In this document: positions 30,422 through 39,531 of the stretch, one piece after another
Position numbering within the stretch: the first letter of the stretch is position 1
How the letters are laid out: every line of letters starts with the position of its first letter
NCBI GenBank assembly: GCA_032718475.1
Contig: JAUCBJ010001716.1
Location: 1 to 39,531 of the forward strand
DNA: 39,531 bases
Source of the DNA: Nemertoderma westbladi
Lineage: Eukaryota; Xenacoelomorpha; Nemertodermatida; Nemertodermatidae
Direction of reading: 5' to 3'
Notes under the pieces: generated by a model
Database searches by the model: none
Seen by the model: the letters and a program-made list of their open reading frames with translations, nothing else
Told to the model about the DNA's origin: nothing
Translations under genes and position numbers: made by a program

Positions 30422-31284
30422 TAATTTAATAACTAAATAAATATTAAAATGTTGATTTTTATTCAACACTAGGAATTATACGAAATAGTTGCATTTTACT
30501 CGAACTCGACTACTTTTAAATACACTGTAAAAATGTCATGACCGCCTTATATAATATATGGTTAGTTATGACAATTTGTGAGACTAGAGATAATGGGGTA
30601 GACGACTCGGAAATTTTTTTTCGAGTTTTCGTTGGTTTCATGTGAAAGAGCATGTGAAAAATCAATTTTACTTAAAAAAAATTAATATTGGCAGAGTTAT
30701 AGCGATTTTAAAACGCAAAATTAGCAACATCGAAAAATCGGGCCGTTTCAGAAAACTGCACTAGTGACGTCACTAGTGCAGCAGTAAATGTTCATTGGTT
30801 ACTATACAATATAAATCTCTTAGTAACTAAAATAAGTTGTGTAGCTAATATTTATTTAGTGTGTTTTTGTGTTGTGTTAAGAATACATTATTTGATATCT
30901 TAATGTGGAAATTGAATCATAACAAGTTACCGGTAATTATTCCAGAATAATAATTATTTATCCCAAACTATACAGTTGTTAGCTATAAAAATAAAACATA
31001 TTTTGTAGCTAAAACTGCCAGGTGGTAGAAATCCAGTAGCTTATTGATGTTTCATTAAGCTTCAAAACTTAGGTTACTTTGAATTAGATTGTGGATTCGC
31101 ACTTTTTCGATTGCAATTATTTTTATACTAGTTTAAATTATTGAATTCCAATTGATAGTCGATAGTTAGTCCCGGTAGCTGTAATGGATGACATCTTAAA
31201 AATATCTTCAGCTGCCATCTCAATACAATCAGCATTAATCAGAATTTAGTTGAACTATAACTATAATTTACATTTTTTAATTAT
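30422..31284. other. Gene-free stretch with a long palindrome
   Basis: AT-rich; nothing coding is seen. The block at 30590-30790 differs in texture from its flanks and may be another repeat. Confidence 0.35.
30756..30781. repeat. Perfect 26-bp palindrome centred on TGACGTCA
   Basis: The left half is CTGCACTAGTGAC and the right half is its exact reverse complement. The centre, TGACGTCA, is a consensus CRE/ATF site. It could be a regulatory site or the core of a palindromic repeat element. Confidence 0.85.
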
Positions 31285-31586
31285 CTATTTTTTCACAATT
31301 TTGGGAAATATATATTCCTTCCAGAAGCTACTACTACGTTTAAGTAAACTTTGCATGTATATGGAATCATATGATACTTCAACTATTTTCACTTCGCCAT
31401 TTATTTCAAAAGATGGATCTGCGACGCAAAACAAGGCCCATTGTTTATTGCAAAGATGCATTTGAAGTTGGATTTGTGACATGAATTTAGCGCTTACGAT
31501 ATTCGATTGTGTAAGATAAGATTTTTGAATGGCATGTTTTGATGTTGGACATTTTACTTCTACCACATGCGTTGGTGTAATGGCAT
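31285..31586 (-). CDS. C-terminal exon of a YqaJ-like (PD-(D/E)XK) nuclease
   Basis: YqaJ-type nucleases are lambda-exonuclease-like recombination enzymes; copies in invertebrates are often within mobile elements. The minus-strand frame has the catalytic VEVKCP, then SQIQLQMHL (the Q-x-Q-x-Q/M motif), ALFCVADP and a final FWKEYIFPKI before TAA. A strong acceptor, TTTTTTGATGCCATTTCAG, lies directly upstream, so I start the exon at 31586. Upstream exons with the first catalytic part were not found in the window. It is either the last exon of a split gene or a fragment of a mobile element. Confidence 0.6.
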
Positions 31587-33179
31587 CTGAAATGGCATCA
31601 AAAAATAAGATTTTGTGGTATTTTATAAAAACACTAGCTACAATATGAAAACAGTACATACCATTGAAAACACTAGCTACCACAAACATTTGTTTTTATT
31701 TTCTTTAAAACATTTTTTTTCACATGTAACTAGCCAAAATTTGTCAAGAACATAAACCTATAGCCCAAAACATTATGTTTTGGTATTTTTTGGTATTTTG
31801 ATATTTTTGGATGTCAAACCAAAAACAGCTATTATGAAAGGCAGAATAATGGTGACACGGGCAACACTAGTACCAGTAACACTTTACAGTGAACTGACAA
31901 AAAATCTAAATAATTTCCATCTAGTGCTAATCTACCCATCCCGCATTGTTCGCTGTAAAAACAATAAAAAAATAGATTAATGAAACGCCTGGAAGTATTT
32001 AGCTAGCTATATTTATTTTTAGCTACACCCATCATTATGTCTAAACAGAAAGTTAAAGTAAAATTAGGTGCGGCATATTCGTTCAGCCTCAGCATGATGT
32101 ACAGTTACCACTGGTACCATCATTTGCATTGACCATTTTTAAAATTCAAAGACTCACATTTCAATAGGTAATAATTGGTGACTGGTGTGCAGGATCGAAA
32201 TGGAGTGGATTCAATGGGCAGGGTGCCTATGTAGCTCTCTCAATCTCTCAAGGGTTACAAAACTTTCAGGACTGTACTTATTATCAGCATTGGATGCCAA
32301 TATTGTGAAACAATTTAAGCCAACCAGTGATCAAACAGCAGAAATTGAAATGTTACAGAAACTCTAATGATCTCTGTTTCGAGATCAGTGCATACATATT
32401 AGATGTCATATTGGTAACAATATTATACTGTATATAATATAACATGTATATTTCAACCAATAGGGTTGTTGACTCAAATAATACATTTTTTCTCGAAATG
32501 CTTTTAAATAACGTAAAAAATGTAAGGGCACTGATCACAAATCTGTTTTTAATTTCACCATATTAGCGGATTTAGAGCAAAATATAGTTAGCTCGAGTGG
32601 GAATGTTGCTCAAACGGTTCGTTTTAGAAATGTTGATCAGTTCAACTTTCGTTGCTAGGCAGTAACAAGTAATAAGGCTAGTAATATAGTGTATTAGCTA
32701 GCTATATACATACATACACTATACAATGTTTATGCGTTGTCTAGCAACAAAAGTGGTACAGTAAATCAGAGCGTTTAAACATGGTTTTCCTGCGCGGGTA
32801 TCTAAACCTCTCTATCTCAGTCGGAACACGATCAAATTAAAAACGAGGAATTCAACCCCCCTACCCCAAGCTGAAATTAAAATCGGTTTTCAGATTTGTG
32901 ATCAGCATACCTTTTTACTTTTTATGAACTTGTTTATAGAACAAATATTTCACCAACCCTATTGTGAATCTAATGTGTATAGTGTATATCATCAACCTTG
33001 TTGTGAATCTAATGTGCATATTGTAGGCCTATTATACATATGTAATGAAATCAATTAAATGCTGAAACGAATAGTAATATCTTACTTACTTTACTAGTAC
33101 TGTATTAACATTTTAACTTTTAAAATACCTGATTTATGCGATATATATTATACGAACGTACAATTTTGATGGTATAAGG
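31587..33179. other. Gene-free stretch (possible introns of the YqaJ gene)
   Basis: No frame matches a family I know. If the nuclease gene is split, missing upstream exons would lie here or further right on the minus strand. Confidence 0.3.
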
Positions 33180-33700
33180 GTTTTCGAGGTCGCTGATCCC
33201 GATAAAACAAAAATATTTTCTTGCAATGCAACCATCATAAACCAAGACGAAAAGTAGTTACAAGTAAAAAATGTCCAAATAAAAAAATTTGTGTTTGGTT
33301 TGATAATTCTGAAGATATTTGGGTTTTCGACGACGAAACTAGTTATAAATATTTATGGTAATGCAAACCGAATGTTGGTGCCATTTGGTGCCCCAGAACG
33401 AAAAATACAAGAAGCAAAAATTACATACTGTTAAATTTTATCTTCGGTTTGGTAATTCTGAAGCTACAGTATGCGGGTTGTTAAAAATCATTGGTGGTAA
33501 CGCAACTATCATTTTTGGTACCACTACTTGTCTTGTGGGACGAAAAATACAAGTAGCATAAAATTTCAAACGGTTAAAATCTAATTTAGTTGGATAATAC
33601 GATATTTTTGAGTGTCGCACTGTATTTGTCATCAGCGTCCCAGAAAACCGCTAATGTCAAGATTGATTTGATTTGGTAATGATTTTGATTATCAAATTTG
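33180..33700. repeat. Diverged tandem repeat, about 145-150 bp period
   Basis: Three related units contain GACGAAAA(G/A)TA near 33246, 33397 and 33540. Each is followed about 50 bp later by TTGGTTTGATAATTCTGAAG or a variant (33297, 33445; more decayed at 33590). The copies are well diverged, so this is an old satellite-like or dispersed repeat. Confidence 0.5.
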
Positions 33701-35199
33701 TGCTACTTGAATTTTTCACATTGACACATATCCAAAAATGCCCATATCAACAACAAAAAAATAAGAACTATAGAAGTCTGTCTGCGTGTAGAATTTCTAT
33801 TTAATCAATGATCCAATTTTTATCTGAACTTTCTGCGGTGAAACTCAGAACCCAATAGAAAAAATATCGGGCAAGAACGCTTTATTACCTAACAGTTCGA
33901 CCGATATTTTTTTCCGCCAGTAAAATAATAATCGCCATATTATCTAAAAGATATTATAGTTGCCAAAAATTTATTAAAAATGTATAATTGAAAACATATA
34001 AATTGTATAATAATAAATATTATAATTAACTTATATATGACATACTACATACTAGGGCCTACGTGCTATCTAGATAATGGAGATACTACAATTTGCTTTT
34101 ATCCCGTTAACCACTCAGTGACTCATATAAAATATATAAGGGTAAAAAAGTTGAACTAGACACTTCCTGCAGCTGGTATTGAATAGTTTGCATTTTCAGG
34201 TTGTACAGTTTGCTGGGTTATCAACACTATTTTACTATAGCTATATATGTTTGCCTTCTGTCTTTCCTCCAGTTTTTGGCCATATTTCATTAATATTCTG
34301 TGCAGGTTATTGTTATTGTTATTGTTATTTACCATGGAAATAATAATATAATTTTGTGTTTGTAAACTTATAACGAACCTGTCTTTAGACTGGGTAGTTT
34401 TTGTCTAAAGCTGAGGCCGGCAAAAACACGATGGATATATATATTTACCTATATCACTATATATATATGTCACTATATCACTCACTATGTATGTTCACCA
34501 AATGGCTTGAAACCACTTGCATGCATTGTAAAATTGTAAACGCAAGTATTTATCAATTGTTGTCTAGTTGTTGAATAAAAAAGTTGGGAACGATTCGAAG
34601 TGCGATATTCGAAATATTTGCATATTTTCAACATTATTGAACGCGAAATTAAATACCCACAACTCCCTTGCTTGAAATGTTTTTCAGGTGATTGATATTT
34701 AGCAATTATTATGAGGTTACTTACTACTGAAATCTGACAGAATGCCAAACGTATTATTATAGTTCTATCTCTATTCAGCCAGTTAGTGTAATGTCAAGCA
34801 GTACATCATTTATATATCGTATGTATCTATAGGGCCTAATTGTCATCGTTATAATACTGTCATCAACTTAGGCTAAGCTCAATTGTAATGCAAAGGCTTA
34901 GTAGGTTTTGTATATCTGGGACGTTTACAACAGCTGTCGATTAAACTAACAAAACCATAAAACTGAACCAGGGTGGCTGCCAGCCGGGTACCAACGGCTG
35001 TTGGGTAGACTTAAGGGAACATTTCACAAACTTTCATAGGATGCTTGTACATGTACATTATATTGGTTGCTCCGATGTTTTTATTAGGCTAACTGAGAAT
35101 GTATCAGGTATAAATACTGTAATTATAGTGTTCTTTATTTTATTTATCTAATACAGAAAAGACCCCTCCGCAGAATAAACTGCTCTTTTGGGCCGTTTC
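33701..35199. other. Gene-free stretch
   Basis: AT-rich with TATATA microsatellite near 34435-34480. No coding frame is credible. Confidence 0.4.
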
Positions 35200-35391
35200 T
35201 CAGGTTGCGGATATGGATACCATTTCACACATCATCGTAGTAATTGTGATCATGATTTGTTTGCCTAGGCGAATGTGTATTACATTAGATGGGAGGCAGT
35301 TTTTTGGTTGATGCAAGTCATTCTTGGTTTGCATCTTCCAATCCCCATCTGTTTCTTGGAGTCTGTGTAAGACAGGTTCGTTTAAAGCCAT
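35200..35391 (-). CDS. Weak candidate small ORF or first exon
   Basis: ATG at 35389-35391 sits in a good translation-start context (CAAGATGGC) and opens 63 codons. The first half (NEPVLHRLQETDGDWKMQ) looks protein-like, the second is rich in Met, Ile and Thr and less so. I recognise nothing. It lies divergent to the candidate exon at 35895, about 500 bp away. Confidence 0.22.
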   Translation of the reverse strand: MALNEPVLHRLQETDGDWKMQTKNDLHQPKNCLPSNVIHIRLGKQIMITITTMMCEMVSISAT

Positions 35392-35894
35392 CTTGATGGC
35401 GTTCTAGTATATATAATATAATAACTAGAAACGGGCCTAGCTGCCCGTGAACGAACCGCCTGGTCAACTAAAACAAAACTCATTACCGTCTCATCTCATT
35501 CTCTGTACAAGTTTCGTTTAGGTAGGTAGGACGGACGGCAATATATCAGTTCAGCTGACCGCTGTAGGCTACTGATACTGAATTGTAATTATACATTGAT
35601 TGGTTGATAAACATCTCTAGCCATGAAATGGGCGCACTGCAATCCGACCACAACTCATGCAGTATTATTGTTCAGCCAGTTTCAATAACGGGATTGGTAC
35701 AAAACAGTTTTAATATATCGTGAGGCAGACATGTTAATGAAAGGTCAACCAAGTGTGTCGTTATCAGCCTTTAGTTAAAATTCCCTGATTCCGATTCAAT
35801 ATTGCTCATTCTGCTTAATTTTTATGCTGACTGAGTTTTACGCTTTTTAATCTTTACGTTTACATATATCATTGATATTGGTGAGAAGATCAAT

Positions 35895-35943
35895 ATGGTT
35901 CAACTAGAAGAACTGTGTTCTCTGGTCGATGGGACAATTATCA
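35895..35943 (+). CDS. Candidate first coding exon of an unidentified gene
   Basis: ATG at 35895 opens 16 codons and one extra base (MVQLEELCSLVDGTII), ending at a near-consensus donor, A|GTAAGT. The peptide looks like a structured N-terminus rather than noise. The next exon was not found; it may lie beyond the window. I do not recognise the protein. Confidence 0.35.
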
Positions 35944-36540
35944 GTAAGTACCGCCTGTAATTATTTGTTTAGTTTACTATTATTTATTACCACATTGTTG
36001 TCTTGTAATTTCCATGGTGAACATTTTAAAAAATGTATCTAAACGTTTTTGACTTTAGTTGTTCTCAATCAGAGGTGTTCCTCAATTTAACTATAATTAA
36101 ATGAACTAATTAATGTTAATTATTTTATTATTAAATTGCACCTTTTCACGCAAATAAATTAGTATACAAATATATAAACTCCAGCTACTTTTTTCACTTA
36201 CTGGTACCACTACCTATCAATTTCAATAACTCATCGCGTTACTCAAGGTGATAACAACATCCAATGAAATTAGACGCAATCCCCATTAACAAAAAATTTC
36301 AGGATACTACACAGATTCACACATGATACCATGCATGTGTGCCGTTGCAAACTGAGCTACTCGGCCACGATAAATTAAACATCAAATTTAGTCCTAATAC
36401 TTCAAAATGAGTAGGCCTACCGGTACGCAATTATCGTAATAATAAATGTTACAGATCAGTCGGACTGAACGCTGCCTTAGCGACGGCTTTTAACCCTTTG
36501 ACGCCTGAAGCTGCAATTGAAACTACATGCTAGGGCAGTT
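35944..36540. other. Gene-free stretch
   Basis: No gene. A faint tRNA-like A box (TAGCTCAGTTTGC on the minus strand near 36345) is discussed among rejected items. TAGGCCTA and TACCGGTA overlap at 36412-36425. Confidence 0.35.
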
Positions 36541-36548
36541 ACGGACAG

Positions 36549-36885
36549 TTGCCTATATAGGCATCAATAGACATTTCCTATTTAGGCAACATTTACAATG
36601 TAGTGTTGCCTTTATAGGTAATAGTGATGTATCTTTACTGCCTAATTAGGCAACATGTGACAGTCAGAGTTATTGATTATATTTTTTAAAATAAGGATAT
36701 TAATTTGGCGCTGAATATTGTTACTTTAATAAATACAACAAGGTATAGCCCTGTAATTGATACTGGAACCAATTTTATTTACCTGTTTGTCTGGACGCAA
36801 TGGTGTCTTTTTGTGAGGTGATGTCACTCATGTTGCCTAAATAGGGAACCTCAAAAAATTGGTTTGTGATGCCTATTTAGGCAAC
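36549..36885. repeat. Cluster of six near-palindromic TTGCCTAWWTAGGCAA motifs
   Basis: Copies lie at about 36549 (TTGCCTATATAGGCA), 36574 (TTTCCTATTTAGGCAAC), 36605 (GTTGCCTTTATAGGTAAT), 36639 (TGCCTAATTAGGCAAC), 36832 (GTTGCCTAAATAGGGAAC) and 36869 (ATGCCTATTTAGGCAAC). Four fall within about 105 bp, and two more about 180 bp later. They may be protein-binding sites or the building block of a decayed inverted-repeat element. Confidence 0.7.
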
Positions 36886-37449
36886 TACATACAGACATAT
36901 ACATACTGATATACTTTGATTATAAGAAAACGTTTTGGAGGATTGAGTTCAGTCAATCATTTGATCTTTTTTTACTCTGTTACCGATTTCAGGATCTAAT
37001 TTCTTTTAATTTACTTCCAGTACCTATACTCTTAAGACTGTCATGTCATAGTGCGGATTCATATTGCGTAGTAGCGTAGTAGGCCTACAGTTGTAGCAGA
37101 GCAGCGCAACAGTAGGTATGCCATGTCAAGATACTAGTAGTTATTATTTAGGCTGCTTTTAACGCTCGGATTGGCAGATTGTTTCTATTTCGAATTTTTA
37201 ATAATTGAGTCCGAGCGTTTCTGTATTTAGTATTGTGAAATTTTATACCTTCACTAATTCAGTCAATATAGGCTAGGCGACTTCATTTCATTGCAAGTGA
37301 TCAAAGACATATATGTAGTTGCTATTCAGTCTTAAATCAGTTAGTATATACTGTATTAATACATTTATCTCACCATCCAACTGTATATTACACACTATAG
37401 TTAGTCAGTCACATCTGTATTTAACCTAAATATATATAACCTAAACTAA
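36886..37449. other. Upstream region of the PHD-like gene
   Basis: No gene seen. It contains TAGGCCTA at 37080 and an AT-rich stretch TAAATATATATAAC shortly before the ATG at 37450. Confidence 0.4.
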
Positions 37450-39120
37450 ATGGAATTCGAAATTGGGAGCGATACCGATGATGATTGTAATGATTCTGGC
37501 CTGATGTTGATGAATAGATTGTGGCAAAATACACTACCCGAACTTAATATACCGCCGCACTACTACCCAGTTGATCCACAACCCAAAACACCTCCATTAT
37601 CCGACTGTGATATCCCATCTCCGATTCTATCGGATTTCGATGACGAAGGTAAAGATAAATCCTGGTTTCCTGTGAGGAATGATGGCAAGGGCATATGTAG
37701 GGGTGGTTATGGTGTTGGACATGGTGGTTGTGATGGAGGAGGGGACAATGACATTGGGGTTATCACAGGGGGCATTGAGGGTAGGCCTATTGTAGTTGGT
37801 GCAGAAGGTATTTGGGGAGGTGATATTGTCGGACACAGTAGTTGGAACTAACGTCATTGGGGGTGTTATTGGCAATGGGGAAATAGTAGTTGGAACTGCT
37901 GAGGACATTGGGGGTGATATTGAGAATATAGTAGTTGGAACTAAGGACATTGGGGGTGATATTGAGAATATAGTAGTTGGAACTGAGGACATTGTTGGTG
38001 ATATTGAGAATATAGTAGTTGGTACTGAGGACATTGGGGGTGATATTGAGAATATAGTAGTTGGTACTGAGGGTATTGGGGGTGACGTTGGGGGGCTTTG
38101 GGGGTGAGATTGGAAGTGGGGCTGAGAACATCGGACATAAAAAGAGAAAACTGAAACGCAAGACGCGGGATCAACTGACTTTCAGTGCTGATAAAAAGCG
38201 CAATAGAGATTCAACTCTTTGTAAACGAAAGTCAACCTTAAAATCTAAGTCTGATGATTTGGATATTACGACTCAAGTAAAAACAGACTTAATTTTTATG
38301 ACCTCAAAGATTTCAAAGACAACCAAAAAGGAAGTTTTCCATTTAGAATTTTATTCTTCGCATGATAAACACGCTACCAATACAAGTATTACAAGTCTTC
38401 TTTCTGGCCTAAATCTTCCCCTATCTACTATTAGCAAACAAGAGTTCTCAACTAAGGGAGAGGCACGACAGGCTGTGGGCCGCATACTTATGGGAGATGA
38501 GTCTGCAGGCTATGATGGTGGTGGAACTGCATGTGATTCGCATGTGGATGCACCACAGCCACTAGTGACACCAACAAAGGCGCCATATAGTGCAATGCCA
38601 CGTGTGTTTCCTATTCCATCCCAAGTATGTAGGATTTGTGGGGAACTTAGTGGAGGAGAACGGGATATGGGAGGCTTGTGGTTTGGATGCCGTGGTATTG
38701 AAGGTAAATGTTCTGCATGGGCACATGCCACTTGTCTTGGTGTTGGAAAAAATACAACAGCTATTACGGATAAATTGGAATGGAACTGTGCTGTTCATTT
38801 ATCAGGGATCAGCACAACACAAAGCCGTGTTACACAGGTAATATCTAATAATCACGAACAAATGTGTCGGATCTGTGGGCATCAGTATGGTGTCATTGGG
38901 GACATCGCTGGCCTTTGGCTAGGTTGTCAAGGGGGTGATAGCGTCTGTAAACAGTGGGTCCATGCCCACTGCTTAGGTTTTCCAACTTTACGGAAAGGGA
39001 GTGAAACAGAAAAATCATTAGTGTGGGAATGCAAAGAAACACTCGAAATTACCTAATGTCCCTGCTTTAACCAAGAGAGGTAGAGGGCGTCCTGCAAAAA
39101 GACAAATAAATAATTTGTAA
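37450..39120 (+). pseudogene. Two-finger PHD-like protein with AT-hook, frame broken three times
   Basis: The gene starts at ATG 37450 in an acidic N-terminal region (GSDTDDD, then Pro-rich). The frame moves at about 37830 (one extra base relative to the repeat unit), again at about 38085-38105 (G-rich tract), and a third time at about 39033-39039. The third main frame (38061-39056) encodes a basic KKRKLKRKTR stretch and two zinc fingers. They start at 38628 (CRICG, GLWFGCRG, CSAWAHATC, WNCAVH) and 38865 (CRICG, GLWLGCQG, CKQWVHAHC, WEC). After the last shift the frame gives the missing final His and an AT-hook-like RGRGRP before TAA at 39118. The whole suggests a chromatin- or DNA-binding protein. 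Breaks could be decay, assembly error in repeats, or real frameshifting. Confidence 0.7.
37901..38090 (+). repeat. 42-bp tandem repeat inside the PHD-like gene
   Basis: About 4.5 units beginning GAGGACATTGGGGGTGATAT start at 37901, 37943, 37985, 38027 and 38069. They encode a 14-residue unit, EDIGGDIENIVVGT, on the plus strand. Less regular copies extend upstream to about 37780. The two nearest frame breaks lie at the array edges. Confidence 0.92.
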
Positions 39121-39531
39121 TCAACTAATTGAGTTTTATAGTTTAATATATAGGCCTACTTGTTGATTTTAAAACATTATTTACCTTTGTAACCTCACTA
39201 TGCAATGATTTAAATGCAATAGTTAAGAATTTAATCAGTGAATCATACTTTTAATATTTTGTTTATCTTAAACTCAATTTAAGTATCAAACTCAATTCGA
39301 GACAGGGGAGCTGGGAGGGACTTGACACAAATCACACCTCGATGAATTAAATATATAATCTCGGCAAATTAGCAATGTTAATTATCAATTAAGGGAAAGG
39401 AGCAGGTTACAGTGGTATGCTATTCTACAATAAACGAAAGTCAATAGCAAAGGCTACAGTGGCATATTATTCTAACCAAAACAATAAATTAAATACATAT
39501 ATTCAGGTTACAGTTTCATTTTTGAGAGTAA
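39121..39531. other. Gene-free right edge
   Basis: AT-rich sequence with one TAGGCCTA at 39151. A 17-bp phrase similar to CAGGTTACAGTGGTATGC recurs near 39403, 39452 and 39505. Confidence 0.4.

Noticed and set aside
36300-36375. tRNA-like sequence on the minus strand
   Set aside because: It has an A-box-like TAGCTCAGTTTGC, but the B-box region is poor and no acceptor or T stem pairs.

Overview
The window is nuclear DNA from an animal, most likely a marine invertebrate; I cannot name the species. Four plus-strand genes match well-conserved animal proteins: a selenocysteine-specific elongation factor (EEFSEC), FHIT, a SPOUT-domain methyltransferase (SPOUT1/C9orf114) and a TOX-family HMG-box protein with the TOX4-type C-terminal cysteine motif. 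The DNA between genes is AT-rich and crowded with mobile-element remains. Two palindromic words, TAGGCCTA and TACCGGTA, recur far more often than base composition predicts.

Layout. 1-2.0 kb: unassigned DNA with a GC-rich island. 2.0-7.9 kb: a nearly full-length minus-strand LINE with ORF1 and an endonuclease/reverse-transcriptase ORF2. 9.3-11.0 kb: two non-autonomous DNA transposons 40 bp apart, a 1264-bp Mutator-like element (9-bp target duplication) and a 423-bp hAT-like element (8-bp duplication). 12.0-13.6 kb: EEFSEC. 14.0-14.8 kb: a minisatellite of about 67 units of 13 bp. 15.2-17.3 kb: a hAT-like relic, an inverted repeat holding a tRNA-like cloverleaf, a broken LINE fragment and six copies of a 34-bp repeat. 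17.8-19.8 kb: FHIT and SPOUT1, head to tail. About 21 kb: a probable tRNA-derived SINE. 22.3-25.1 kb: TOX-like gene. 26-30.4 kb: a TTAA-flanked MITE, two more hAT-like MITEs and an orphan 175-aa gene. 31.3-31.6 kb: a minus-strand exon of a YqaJ-like nuclease. 35.9 kb: a possible first exon of another gene. 36.5-36.9 kb: six copies of a palindromic motif. 37.4-39.1 kb: a two-finger PHD-like gene with an AT-hook tail whose frame is broken three times.

The host genes are housekeeping or regulatory and unrelated in pathway: selenoprotein translation, dinucleoside polyphosphate hydrolysis, RNA methylation and chromatin/transcription. They do not form an operon-like unit. All four are single open frames with essentially no introns, which is unusual for these families in animals. 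Putative AATAAA signals overlap the EEFSEC stop codon and lie 4 nt after the TOX stop.

I found no clearly new biochemical system. The strongest observations are structural: precisely delimited MITEs with target duplications, the tRNA-like sequence between 38-bp inverted arms, the palindrome cluster at 36.5 kb, the frame-broken PHD/AT-hook gene, and the intron-poor gene structures.
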